This document shows positions 24,528-32,436 of a DNA stretch of 36,363 bases, piece by piece (within the stretch, counting starts at the first letter, position 1; every line of letters begins with the position of its first letter). The position numbers were made by a program, and so were the translations under genes. The notes below the pieces were generated by a model. That model made no database searches, was not told where the DNA came from, and saw only the letters and a program-made list of their open reading frames with translations. Source of the DNA: Lentisphaeria bacterium UBA4640 (GTDB taxonomy: Bacteria; Verrucomicrobiota; Lentisphaeria; Victivallales; UBA1829). The DNA is taken from assembly GCA_002405835.1 (NCBI GenBank), contig DHMO01000048.1, positions 183 through 36,545 on the forward strand. The letters run 5' to 3'.

Positions 24528-25886
24528 TTAAATCCGGATTCTGTAAATCTTCGGAATCAGGAACTTTAAAACAGCCGCTGCGGGGACTGAAAGAATCATT
24601 CCCGTTATGCCGCCGAGAAGTCCGCCAAGAAGGACAACGATAATCGTCTCCAGTGTCGTCAGACCAATCGCCCCGCCGACAAGCGTCGGATAAAGGAACA
24701 GCTGTTCCAGAAGACCGTTGATCAGCAGGTAGGAGAGGCAGACGCCGATCAGAGTGATGATCAGCTGCGTTTTGCAGAAGCAGAGACAGACTGTGACGGT
24801 CAGTGCAAAACTCGCAAGCGGTCCGATGAACGGAAGAAAAATCGTCATGCCCGCAGCAAATGCAAGCGGAAACGCGTTCGGCACCGAAAATGCGGAGAAC
24901 AGAACAGTATAGATTGCAGTCTCGATCAGGACAATCGAAATGTAGCCGCGCACCCAGCGGTTGAACATCAGGGCAATTGAATTGATGATTTCCGCCGCTT
25001 CATTCCGCACATGATCCGACGTCTTCGGCATCCACGGCGAATTGAAGATCGCATGAACACACCAGCGTCCGATATCCGATTTTTCCCCGCCCGTTTCGAA
25101 CGACGCCATCTTTACCGTGAAAAAAAGAAAGAAAAAGAAGAACAGGAGCAGGTCAAACGCAAACGTTCCCAGCCTCGACGCCGTATCCAGCAGGAATCCG
25201 ACCAGACCGCGTCCTTTGGAGAATGCCAGCTGTGCCAGTTCCGAGCGGTTTTCCTTTACGTAGCCGTGAATCCAGGAGCGGAGCTCCTGCGCGAATTCCC
25301 GCAGCGAAGGTGTTTTCTCTTCGGCGTCCGTTTCCGCTTTTTTTTCCGGTTCCAGGAGAGCCGGTGTTTTTTCCCCGGCATTTTTCACAGGCTCTTTTTC
25401 GGAGATCAGGCTGGAAAGTTTCTGTTCCGCCTGTTTGAGCATCGGACTCTCTGTCGCCCAGTGTTTGATGGATTCCCCTGCGTCCATTGCGGCGGGGATG
25501 ATCAGAGTCGCTGAGGTGAACAGAATCAGTACAAGCGCAATTGCAAGAGAGATGAACATGGCTCCGGTTGATTTCATGACCAGACGGTTCCGTTCCGCTT
25601 TCTGTTTTTCCTCTTCGGTTTGGATGTGTTCTCCGGCAAGCCTTTGGCGGAGCCGGATAACCGGGGAAAACAGAAGACGGAAGAACGCATCTGCGCCGCG
25701 CATGGGGGCCGTCTGGAAAATCCGTTCAAAGAATTTTTCAAGCGGTAGGAAAAAGTATGCCGCAATGATTCCGAAAATGAGCGATTTTAAGTAGAGCGCG
25801 GTCAGCACGAAGAGCAGAAGAATCACGATTGCCGCGATGACGCCCGCACCGGAACGGAAGAGTCCTTTTTTCTTTTCGGAATCCAT
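24528..25886 (-). CDS. AI-2E transporter family (PerM/TqsA-like) membrane protein
   Basis: The 452-residue protein belongs to PF01594, whose members include autoinducer-2 exporters, Na+/H+ antiporters and PerM-like permeases of unknown cargo. Two helices open the protein (about residues 14-48), others lie near 110-132 and 215-240, and a final group has the family blocks ALMFNRWVRGYISIVLIETA, LPFIGPLASF and GGLLGGITGMILSVPAAAVLK. Two charged inserts stand out, at residues 60-105 and 163-195 (Glu/Lys-rich), in loops that are short in other members. A strong AGGAGG site precedes the ATG. It is last in an operon, 15 bases after the pyrophosphatase gene. Confidence 0.85.
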   Translation of the reverse strand: MDSEKKKGLFRSGAGVIAAIVILLLFVLTALYLKSLIFGIIAAYFFLPLEKFFERIFQTAPMRGADAFFRLLFSPVIRLRQRLAGEHIQTEEEKQKAERNRLVMKSTGAMFISLAIALVLILFTSATLIIPAAMDAGESIKHWATESPMLKQAEQKLSSLISEKEPVKNAGEKTPALLEPEKKAETDAEEKTPSLREFAQELRSWIHGYVKENRSELAQLAFSKGRGLVGFLLDTASRLGTFAFDLLLFFFFFLFFTVKMASFETGGEKSDIGRWCVHAIFNSPWMPKTSDHVRNEAAEIINSIALMFNRWVRGYISIVLIETAIYTVLFSAFSVPNAFPLAFAAGMTIFLPFIGPLASFALTVTVCLCFCKTQLIITLIGVCLSYLLINGLLEQLFLYPTLVGGAIGLTTLETIIVVLLGGLLGGITGMILSVPAAAVLKFLIPKIYRIRI

Positions 25887-25901
25887 GCGGACCTCCTGCG
25901 G

Positions 25902-27605
25902 TCAGAGTGTTTTCGGGACCGCCGCGGTGACGGCCAGGATCTGCGGCAGCAGCTGTTTCTTGCGGCTCAGAATGCCCGGCAGACGGAAAATTCCGTCGGA
26001 GCGTTTCCCATAGGGAAGTGCACGGATGATGGGGACGGCTCCGGCGATCAGCAGTTCCGAGTTGCCGCGGACCGGGTCGGTGACGAGCAGAGCGATGAAG
26101 TCGAGTCCCTCGCGCTCAATGATGCCGTTCATGTCTTTCAGCAGTTCATCGCGCCGGCGGTGCAGAAGTTCGAGATTGTTTTCCTCCACCTGCGAGAGAG
26201 CAAAGCGGTACGTATTCTCTTCGTAATTCTTGCGGTCGGCGTTGATGACCTCGAGCGATGTTTTGACGGCGAGCGGAGAATCGATCCGCATGAGTCCTTC
26301 CATGAGTTCGCTGCCGGTGGTCCCGGAAATTTTTTCGAGCCACGCGCCGATCGCACGGTCCTGTGCGGTTGTGGTCGGCGACTGGTAAAGCAGAGTGTCG
26401 GTGATGAGACCGCAGAGCAGCAGTCCGGCAATCTCTTTGGTCGGGCGCAATCCGGCGGAGCGGTACATTCCCGCGACGAGCGTGCAGGTGGAGCCGACGG
26501 CGTCCGCAGTGAACTTGATCGGTTCCACGGTCGGTTTCATGCCGATGCGGTGATGGTCGACGACTTCGATGACCGGGATTTCCTCAAGTCCGGGGATTCC
26601 CTGGGTAACTTCGTTGTGATCGACGAGAATCATGGAGTAGGGCGGCGGAGCGGAAAACGCGGTCTGCGGAACGGCGCCGATGAGTTTGCCGTCATGGTCG
26701 CAGACGGGAAAAACATCTTCCGAGGCGGCGAGCGCCTGCAGCCGCACTTCGCGCACCATGTCGTCGGGCGAGAAGACGGGAACCTTGCGGTTCAGCGACG
26801 CCGAGCAGACGGGACAGCTGAATTTCAGACGGCGGATCACCGTTGCGGAGTCGCACGCCGTGCGCAGAATGGTCACTTTCTTGAAAGTGGCGAGTTCCAC
26901 CACGGAAGATTCCACGGGGCAGTTGCCGGTGATGATGAGAAGTTTGATCGGGCGCTGAAGGACGCGGAGATGAATCTCCGGCCGGTCGCCCACGATGATT
27001 GCCGGCTCGTGGTTCATCGACGCGTTCAGGTGACGGTCAAAGAAATCCGCGCTCATGGCGGCGACAAAGACGTCGAATGTGCGCAGTTTGCCGTCCGATT
27101 CCGATTCGCCGGTCAGTGATTCCGCGTCAAGCACGGCGCGGATCATGTTGATGGAGGACGCGATGGAGCGTCCCGTGAGGCTTTGTCCTTCCTCCGAACC
27201 GATATTCAGCAGGTCGGAGAGCAGGGAGAACGGGCTGAGCGTTCCCTCGTACTTTCCGTCCGCGTCGACAACCGGCATTGCGGGAACGCCGGTGTCTTTG
27301 AGCTTGCGGACCGCGTCGAACAGCGAAAGGTCGGCTGTCACATGCGGAAAATCCGTTTTCATGATGTCGCGGATGCGCAGATAGACGTCGTTTCTGCACT
27401 GCGGGGGCTGGAGCTTGAAGTGGTCGAAGATCCATGCCGCGCGGTCCGGCAGAATGCCGGGGCAGATCGGCGTGACGTTTTTCTGACCGAGCGCGTGTTT
27501 CAGCGCGGCGAGCGCATAAGCCGACATGATGCTGTCCACATCCGGGTTTCTGTGCCCGGATATGAAGACAGGACGGTCATAGTGCTGGATCGGAGGAAGT
27601 TCCAT
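25902..27605 (-). CDS. ppaC: Family II Mn-dependent inorganic pyrophosphatase with CBS/DRTGG insert
   Basis: The 567-residue enzyme hydrolyses pyrophosphate. Family II catalytic motifs are SGHRNPDVDSI (H18, D22, D24), LVDHNEVTQ, VVDHHRIG, LITDTLLYQSPTTT and the C-terminal SRKKQLLPQ. Between the first motif and DHN a regulatory insert holds CBS domains (LFDAVRKLKDTGVPAMPVVD near residue 105) and a DRTGG-like domain. CBS-pyrophosphatases of this architecture, known from Clostridium and others, are inhibited or activated by adenine nucleotides. The start MELPPIQHY lies 7 bases after the aldolase stop; an upstream in-frame Met lies inside the aldolase gene. Confidence 0.93.
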   Translation of the reverse strand: MELPPIQHYDRPVFISGHRNPDVDSIMSAYALAALKHALGQKNVTPICPGILPDRAAWIFDHFKLQPPQCRNDVYLRIRDIMKTDFPHVTADLSLFDAVRKLKDTGVPAMPVVDADGKYEGTLSPFSLLSDLLNIGSEEGQSLTGRSIASSINMIRAVLDAESLTGESESDGKLRTFDVFVAAMSADFFDRHLNASMNHEPAIIVGDRPEIHLRVLQRPIKLLIITGNCPVESSVVELATFKKVTILRTACDSATVIRRLKFSCPVCSASLNRKVPVFSPDDMVREVRLQALAASEDVFPVCDHDGKLIGAVPQTAFSAPPPYSMILVDHNEVTQGIPGLEEIPVIEVVDHHRIGMKPTVEPIKFTADAVGSTCTLVAGMYRSAGLRPTKEIAGLLLCGLITDTLLYQSPTTTAQDRAIGAWLEKISGTTGSELMEGLMRIDSPLAVKTSLEVINADRKNYEENTYRFALSQVEENNLELLHRRRDELLKDMNGIIEREGLDFIALLVTDPVRGNSELLIAGAVPIIRALPYGKRSDGIFRLPGILSRKKQLLPQILAVTAAVPKTL

Positions 27606-27612
27606 CGGAGCG

Positions 27613-28884
27613 TCACGCGGGGAGGTGGAACGCGTCGATGATATCCTGAACCTGCTTGTCGTTGATCGGCTTGAAGTCGCCGATGCGGGCGGCAAGACGG
27701 ATGCACTTCGCGGTGAAGTCGGAGACTTCGAGGCGGTCGAATGCTTCGATCAGGTTCTTTCCGACGGTGAAGATTCCGCAGTTTTCGACGATGACGACCG
27801 GGGTTGCGGGTGTGATCTTATCGGCGACGCAGAGCGGGTTCGCCATGAAGTCGGCGCAGGAGACAACCTGGATGTCGCGCATGGCGATGTAGCTTTCCGG
27901 AATGGTGCGGCTGTCGAGCTGAGTTCCGGTCGTGGCGTATGCCATGACGTTCGGGGAACGGGACATCATGATGGCATGAGCCCAGTCGAAGCGCTTGTAG
28001 ATTTCGCGGAAGAGTGCCGCCTGGCATGCCGGGTTCTTTCCGGCTTCCGCTTTGCCGTCTGCAATGCGGACGATATCTTCGATGCGGAGTGCGAGGGGAT
28101 CGAATCCGGCCGGAGTGACGAGGAAGTCGTCGTCCGCGATCTGGGCGGAGATTCCGAGGTTTCCTGTGAAGACGAGGCGCTGACGGTAGAGGCGGGAGGC
28201 GAACTTGACGATGCTGTCGCGCAGTTCGCACTCATACGGGGATGCATAGTCCTGCACGAAGGTTTCCCATTTCGCGGGATCGCAGGATCCCTGCGGCTTG
28301 AGCGGCGCCTTCATTCCTGCGGACTGGATCTGGATGCGTGCGATGAAGTCGAGCGTTTCGAAACGTTTGAAGGCCTGTTCGACGGATTCTCCGCAGACGA
28401 CGGCGCCGTGGTTTTCCATCATGACGCAGTCTGCGCCCTTTGCGAATTCGGCGGAGATGATTTCGCCGAGGGTTTTGCTTCCGGGAATGTCATATTTGGA
28501 GAAAGCGACTTTTCCGCAGATATCCGCGGTTCCGGGGATGAGATTGGTATCGGGGCATCTTCCGACGAGGCTGAATGCGACGAGAGCGGGGGAGTGTGCG
28601 TGAAGCACGCTTTTTGCATCCGGACGGAGGGAGTAAACGGCCTTGTGGAAGGGCAGTTCGACGCTGGGGCGGTGTTTGCCGATGACGGTTCCGTCGGGTT
28701 TGACCATCATGATATCATCGGGACGGAGAGTTCCTTTATCGATTCCGCTGGGAGTGATCCAGATATTTCCTTCATTGTCTTTAATGGAGATGTTTCCGCC
28801 GGAGGTGGTGGTCATTCCATAATCATAGAGTCTCTGGAGGTTTGCGACGAGCAGGTTTCTCGGATGAACATAGTTGCAGGACAT
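27613..28884 (-). CDS. Tandem class II aldolase/adducin-domain protein
   Basis: The 423-residue product contains two class II aldolase/adducin domains (PF00596). The first (about residues 5-210) has SGGNIS, the acid E76 (VELPFH), zinc ligands H95 and H97 (VLHAHSPAL) and H159 (ENHGAVVCG), the arrangement of fuculose-1-phosphate aldolase. The second (about 235-415) keeps the fold pattern (TGNLGISAQ, LVTPAGFDP) but the zinc histidines read MMSRSP and ENCGIF, so it looks non-catalytic. The likely reaction is cleavage of a ketose phosphate or a related retro-aldol step; the substrate is unknown. The AAGGAG site supports MSCNYVHP as the start. It is first in the operon with the pyrophosphatase and AI-2E genes. 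Confidence 0.87.
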   Translation of the reverse strand: MSCNYVHPRNLLVANLQRLYDYGMTTTSGGNISIKDNEGNIWITPSGIDKGTLRPDDIMMVKPDGTVIGKHRPSVELPFHKAVYSLRPDAKSVLHAHSPALVAFSLVGRCPDTNLIPGTADICGKVAFSKYDIPGSKTLGEIISAEFAKGADCVMMENHGAVVCGESVEQAFKRFETLDFIARIQIQSAGMKAPLKPQGSCDPAKWETFVQDYASPYECELRDSIVKFASRLYRQRLVFTGNLGISAQIADDDFLVTPAGFDPLALRIEDIVRIADGKAEAGKNPACQAALFREIYKRFDWAHAIMMSRSPNVMAYATTGTQLDSRTIPESYIAMRDIQVVSCADFMANPLCVADKITPATPVVIVENCGIFTVGKNLIEAFDRLEVSDFTAKCIRLAARIGDFKPINDKQVQDIIDAFHLPA

Positions 28885-28920
28885 ATCAGTCTCCTTTTTT
28901 AAGTTATAATGCAACAGGAA

Positions 28921-28948
28921 AATATACTGGCAGAAATGAAATATGCAA
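28921..28948 (-). promoter_or_regulatory. Promoter for the aldolase-pyrophosphatase-AI-2E operon
   Basis: On the minus strand, TTGCAT (28943-28948) and TATATT (28921-28926) are separated by 16 bases. The same hexamer pair drives the ROK operon. Start codon is about 37 bases downstream. Confidence 0.5.
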
Positions 28949-29106
28949 CCGGAAAAGCACGAAAAAGTGGAAAAAGACATGGAATTGAGGAATATTTTTC
29001 ATGGACCTGGTAAATGGCGCAGCAGGGGAAAATTTTTCGTGCGAGCTAAAAAAACAGATCATATGCTTGGTTGTTTCGGGAAGAAAATATAATCGTTGTA
29101 ATTTGT

Positions 29107-29172
29107 AGTAAGATATATATCTTACTGCTGTGTATTTTAAATAATTAAGAAATATATCTTATTTGTTGTGTA
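29107..29172. repeat. Pair of palindromic AT-rich repeats
   Basis: AGTAAGATATATATCTTACT (29107-29126) is a perfect 20-base palindrome. A near copy, TAAGAAATATATCTTA (29146-29161), follows 37 bases later. Both are followed by a TGTGTA block (29129-29134 and 29167-29172). Further TTTCTTA-type boxes occur at about 29182, 29196 and 29221. Confidence 0.55.
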
Positions 29173-29254
29173 GATATTTTTCTTAAATATTGTTTCTTAT
29201 TTTAAATATTTGGTGTTTTTCTTAAAAATAAGTATAAAAATTTTATTTGTTTGC

Positions 29255-29283
29255 TTGAAAAACTTTTGCCTTTGCGTTATTTT
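29255..29283 (+). promoter_or_regulatory. Promoter for the sigma-factor operon
   Basis: TTGAAA (29255-29260) and TATTTT (29278-29283) are separated by 17 bases, the same box pair as before the DUF4886 gene. It predicts a leader of about 155 bases before the sigma-factor start. Confidence 0.5.
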
Positions 29284-29404
29284 AAAGTTGATTCTGGAAA
29301 ATATGCTGTTGCAGAACAATGAAGGATGAATGGCGGAATGATGAAAAGGCTGAATACAGAACTTATTTTTTCATTGTTAGAAAATCCGTTTTCCGCCAGC
29401 TATA

Positions 29405-29427
29405 TATCCGGTGAAAAGAACCGGATA
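29405..29427 (+). other. Leader hairpin before the sigma-factor gene
   Basis: TATCCGG and CCGGATA form a 7-base stem with a 9-base loop, ending 8 bases before the AAGGA ribosome site. There is no T-run, so it is not a terminator. It may affect mRNA stability or translation. Confidence 0.35.
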
Positions 29428-29445
29428 CAAGCGTAAAGGAAAGAT

Positions 29446-30033
29446 ATGTTCACAACACATTCAACACTCTTGGCAGGGATGAAAAACGGAGATGACGTTT
29501 CGTGGTATCAGTTCCGTGATACATACCGTCCGCTGATTTTTCATTGCGCCTCGCAGTGCGGCTTGCCGGCTTCGAGTTTTCCGGCTTTGGAACAGGATGT
29601 TCTTGTGGCGTTTTTCAAGGCGTCGGAGAAGTTTGAATACAAGCCGGAAAAAGGGCGCTTCCGCACTTATCTCGGTTGTTTGATCCGCCACTGCATTGCC
29701 CGGCAAAAACGCAAACTTGCGGAATCGGAACAGCTGGCAGAGTTCGGGCAGGATGATTTTCAGGACGACGCCTTCGACGAGTGCTGGGAAAAGGAATGGA
29801 AACGCCATGTGTTCTGGTGTGCTATGAAACAGGTGCGCCGGGAACTGCCGCAGAAAACAGTCGATGCTTTTGAACGTTGTGACTTGAAGGGCGAAGCTCC
29901 GGCGGCGGTTGCCGCTGATATGAACGTTTCGCTTGCGACGGTCTATAATTACCGATCCGGTGTTCTTGCGCGTTTGCGCAAATTTGTCCGGGAGTTGGAC
30001 AGTTCGGTGGAGGGGGCCAATGAAACATTGTGA
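29446..30033 (+). CDS. ECF-type RNA polymerase sigma factor
   Basis: The 195-residue protein has sigma-70 region 2 (residues 10-95: WYQFRDTYRPLIF, DVLVAFFKASEKF, GRFRTYLGCLIRHCIARQKR) and region 4 (residues 130-185: LPQKTVDAFERCDLKGEA, then a helix-turn-helix with VSLATVYNYRSGVLARLRKF). There is no region 1.1 or 3, as expected for ECF sigmas. The style resembles the expanded ECF groups of Planctomycetes and Lentisphaerota. It heads an operon that ends at 35121 and overlaps the small zinc-finger gene by 14 bases, the usual arrangement for a sigma and its anti-sigma. It probably controls its own operon, but no ECF-type promoter is obvious upstream. Confidence 0.9.
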   Translation: MFTTHSTLLAGMKNGDDVSWYQFRDTYRPLIFHCASQCGLPASSFPALEQDVLVAFFKASEKFEYKPEKGRFRTYLGCLIRHCIARQKRKLAESEQLAEFGQDDFQDDAFDECWEKEWKRHVFWCAMKQVRRELPQKTVDAFERCDLKGEAPAAVAADMNVSLATVYNYRSGVLARLRKFVRELDSSVEGANETL

Positions 30034-30283
30034 TGATATTCAACTGGAAGCCTTTCTGAAATATGAACTGAGCTGTGCGGAAGAATTCAGATGTCGCGTT
30101 CATCTGCTGTTCTGTAAGAAATGCAGAACGGCTCTTGCGGAAATAAAAGCAAACCGTGTGTTCCTTTCTGAATTCCGCGAAGGGGTTCTGACGATGGAAA
30201 AGGCTCATCTTGAAGCGGATGCTGCTGAGAAAAAATCTGTGCGGCGGGATAAAAAAGAATACGGAGGAGGTTGCGGATGCTGA
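30020..30283 (+). CDS. Small zinc-finger protein, candidate anti-sigma factor
   Basis: The 87-residue protein has H28, C32 and C35 in H-x3-C-x2-C (HLLFCKKC), the zinc-anti-sigma (ZAS, zf-HC2) pattern, near an N-terminal acidic helix (LEAFLKYELSCAEEF). It lacks the membrane helix that most anti-sigmas carry, so it would be a soluble sensor. It ends in a Gly/Cys-rich GGGCGC. A GGAGGGGG-like site within the end of the sigma gene precedes the ATG, and the overlap with that gene suggests coupled, stoichiometric synthesis. Binding to the sigma factor is inferred from position and motif. Confidence 0.7.
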   Translation: MKHCDDIQLEAFLKYELSCAEEFRCRVHLLFCKKCRTALAEIKANRVFLSEFREGVLTMEKAHLEADAAEKKSVRRDKKEYGGGCGC

Positions 30284-31404
30284 ACAGTTGTAAATGTTTT
30301 TTGGTTTTAACAGCCGGAGTCGTTGGATGGACGGGATTCGCAGCGGAACGTCAGACGGAGGTTACGACAACAACGACAACAGTTGTAACAAAAAAAGTCG
30401 TAAAGGAAAAAACGGAGTGGAGTCCGTTCCGGGTCTGTGTCCTGGATTTTTCTTCGCTGGATATTCTGGGACAGAAGCGTTTCCTGGATGAACGGAACCG
30501 CGAAATCCGTATCCCTGCTCAGTGCACTTTGAACGATGCTGACCGCAAATCTGTCAACGGTTTCATGCAGGGGGTTGTCCGTATGATAGATGCATGGGAC
30601 AACAGCAGAACCAATACGGAAAACCGTCAGGCTCAGACGGATGACAACCGTTTTGACCGCGCGAAGGCGCTGGCTCTGTATGATGCTTCTGTAAAGGGCG
30701 AGGCCCGCCCGATGGTTGCCGGAGCAGAATATCTGTCCGCATTTCTTGGGCGTCACAACGATGTTTTTTCCTGCATTGACGCCGCGCTGGTTGCGGAGAC
30801 AATGCGCAAATTGCGGAATGAGCCGGGTTTCCCGAAAGATTTCATGCTGCGTCTTGCACGGGAGACCGGGGCAACTCATCTGATCTACGGCGTTGTTTCG
30901 GATTTGCGTACAAAAAGCAATTCGTTCAAAGGATATGGAATTGAAACGAAAACGACGAATTTTCAGCTGGATGTAATCATAAAAATGGTTGATCTTGCCG
31001 CCCAGCGGACCGTTTACAGCAATGTTTATACGGGCAACTACCGCGAACAGCGTCCGATCAGCGGAACTCAGTTTGACAACAATATTTATCAGAGTCTTAT
31101 GACATCCGCATTGGAACAGGCCGCGGAAGATCTCTATGATCGCTGCCGTCCGGGACGTAAAAACAGAATTTCGGTCACCCCGCTTCCCTGGCGGCTGAGC
31201 GTTGTCCCCTCCGGCGGAATGTTTTTCAAAACCGCAGAGGCGGAAATCTTTGTGGATGGAGAGCGTGTAGGAAGCGGTGCGTGCTCGTTCATGGTTCCGG
31301 CCGGACGGCATACGCTCGTTGTGAAAGCTCCCGGTTACAAGTCGAAAACTCTGGAACTCAAGGTTGCCGGAAATGAAAACATTCATGTGAAACTGGAAAA
31401 ATGA
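30277..31404 (+). CDS. Secreted CsgG/LpoB-like protein with C-terminal PEGA domain
   Basis: The 375-residue protein has a signal peptide (hydrophobic residues 7-21, probable cut after FAA), a Thr-rich linker (VTTTTTTVV), a CsgG-like alpha/beta region (FRVCVLDFSSLDI near 50, later LARETGATHLIYGVVSDLR and LDVIIKMVDLAAQRTVYS) and a C-terminal PEGA domain (AEIFVDGERVGSG, VPAGRHTLVVKAPGYKSK). PEGA domains are linked to surface or cell-wall proteins. It lacks a lipobox, so it is expected free in the periplasm or at the outer membrane. ATG 30277 lies 6 bases after GGAGGAGG; an in-frame TTG two codons earlier overlaps that site less well. It overlaps the anti-sigma stop. Confidence 0.78.
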   Translation: MLNSCKCFLVLTAGVVGWTGFAAERQTEVTTTTTTVVTKKVVKEKTEWSPFRVCVLDFSSLDILGQKRFLDERNREIRIPAQCTLNDADRKSVNGFMQGVVRMIDAWDNSRTNTENRQAQTDDNRFDRAKALALYDASVKGEARPMVAGAEYLSAFLGRHNDVFSCIDAALVAETMRKLRNEPGFPKDFMLRLARETGATHLIYGVVSDLRTKSNSFKGYGIETKTTNFQLDVIIKMVDLAAQRTVYSNVYTGNYREQRPISGTQFDNNIYQSLMTSALEQAAEDLYDRCRPGRKNRISVTPLPWRLSVVPSGGMFFKTAEAEIFVDGERVGSGACSFMVPAGRHTLVVKAPGYKSKTLELKVAGNENIHVKLEK

Positions 31405-31416
31405 GGGAACGGCTTT

Positions 31417-32421
31417 ATGAAAATCAAGACATTCATTTTGTTTGCGGCAATGCTGCTTGCCGCTGGTGTTTTTGCGGCAGATAAACTTGCCGTGGCGGAA
31501 CCGGTTGCAAAAGGCGGCATGAAAGCGGAGGAGATCGAGGCGTTCTGGGGAATGCTGGAAACATCGGTCAAGTCGGATGAGTATAAACTCATCACCCGCG
31601 GAGCTTTGAAGCAGATGATGACGGAAATCGGACTGACGACCAGTTCCGACCTGATGAATCTGAACTCTTCACAGAAAGCGCGGCTTGGTCAGATTGAGAC
31701 GGTGAAATATATCCTTGTATCTGAAATCGGAAAATTCGGAACCAGCGTGAACTGTACCATGAAAATTCTTGATACATCCACCGGGGAGATTGATCAGGCG
31801 CGAGTGGCGAATCTCCGGGTGAAGAATCTTGATGAGCTTGCCGACCGGACAGAGGCTGCCGTTCAGAAGCTGCTGTCGGATGAGAAACAGCTGAAAAAGT
31901 CCGCGATGCTTGCCCCTGTTCTCCGGATCGGCGGCGCACCGGCATATCTTGCGGAGGATTTCAGCTCCCGTTTGGAAAACGGTCTGATAAGCAGCGGTAT
32001 CCGGCTTCAGAACCTGCAGTCGGTGGAAAAGATTCTGAAGAACAACGGTCTGGACAATCTGTATGAGCTGGAACCGAAGATGTATGTGCGGGTCGGAAAA
32101 CTTTTGGAGGTCGAATACCTGATTCAGGCGACTTTGACGCGTTTCGAGATTGCAAAGATACCGTATCATGTGAAAGAAACCGGAGCCGGCGGCTTCCGCT
32201 TTATCGGAAATATAGAGGGCAATATTCATGTTGTTTCCGCTCAGACGGGCGGTATTGCTGCAAGCATTCCTTTTGAAGAACGGGTGAATTTCCGTTCTCT
32301 GGGGCGTCAGATGACACGGGACTGGACGGCGGACGATTACGGGAAGTACCTGATCAAGACAGTTATTCCGTCGAAAATAATTCCCGCCCTGCTGAAAACT
32401 CCGGAACTGGGTGCACGGTAA
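31417..32421 (+). CDS. Periplasmic protein with two CsgG/LpoB-like repeats
   Basis: The 334-residue protein begins with a clear signal peptide (FILFAAMLLAAGVFA, cut before ADK). Two CsgG-like halves follow. The first (about 22-150) has KLAVAEPVA, LITRGALKQMMTEIGL, VKYILVSEIGKF and ILDTSTGEID. The second (about 165-310) has APVLRIGG, SVEKILKNNGL, VEYLIQATLTRFE and HVVSAQTGGI. Each pair fits the strand, ver-r helix, strand and TG(E/G) pattern of CsgG and LpoB proteins. This suggests duplication inside one chain. It has no lipobox. The gap to the PEGA-type gene is 12 bases. Its role is unknown; an outer-membrane or septal partner of the lipoproteins downstream is likely. Confidence 0.75.
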   Translation: MKIKTFILFAAMLLAAGVFAADKLAVAEPVAKGGMKAEEIEAFWGMLETSVKSDEYKLITRGALKQMMTEIGLTTSSDLMNLNSSQKARLGQIETVKYILVSEIGKFGTSVNCTMKILDTSTGEIDQARVANLRVKNLDELADRTEAAVQKLLSDEKQLKKSAMLAPVLRIGGAPAYLAEDFSSRLENGLISSGIRLQNLQSVEKILKNNGLDNLYELEPKMYVRVGKLLEVEYLIQATLTRFEIAKIPYHVKETGAGGFRFIGNIEGNIHVVSAQTGGIAASIPFEERVNFRSLGRQMTRDWTADDYGKYLIKTVIPSKIIPALLKTPELGAR

Positions 32422-32436
32422 AGGAGCTGAGTTTTC

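Larger units (their letters stand above)
28885..29445. other. AT-rich intergenic region upstream of the sigma-factor operon
   Basis: This 561-base stretch has no convincing gene. The first 65 bases hold the leftward aldolase promoter. Bases 29040-29290 are extremely AT-rich and contain palindromic repeats. The last 190 bases hold the sigma-operon promoter and its leader. Two tiny reading frames (29001-29108, 35 codons; 29338-29436, 32 codons) were seen; the second is discussed under findings. A perfect TATAAT at 29088-29093 has only a weak TTGGTT 15 bases upstream. Confidence 0.8.

Noticed and set aside
27625..28902. A 425-codon plus-strand frame.
   Set aside because: It is antisense to the two-domain aldolase, which has an intact zinc site, promoter and ribosome site.
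29001..29108. A 35-codon frame (MDLVNGAAGENFS...) in the AT-rich spacer with GAGG upstream.
   Set aside because: No family match, no promoter close by, and it ends in the palindromic repeat. Chance is likely for this length.
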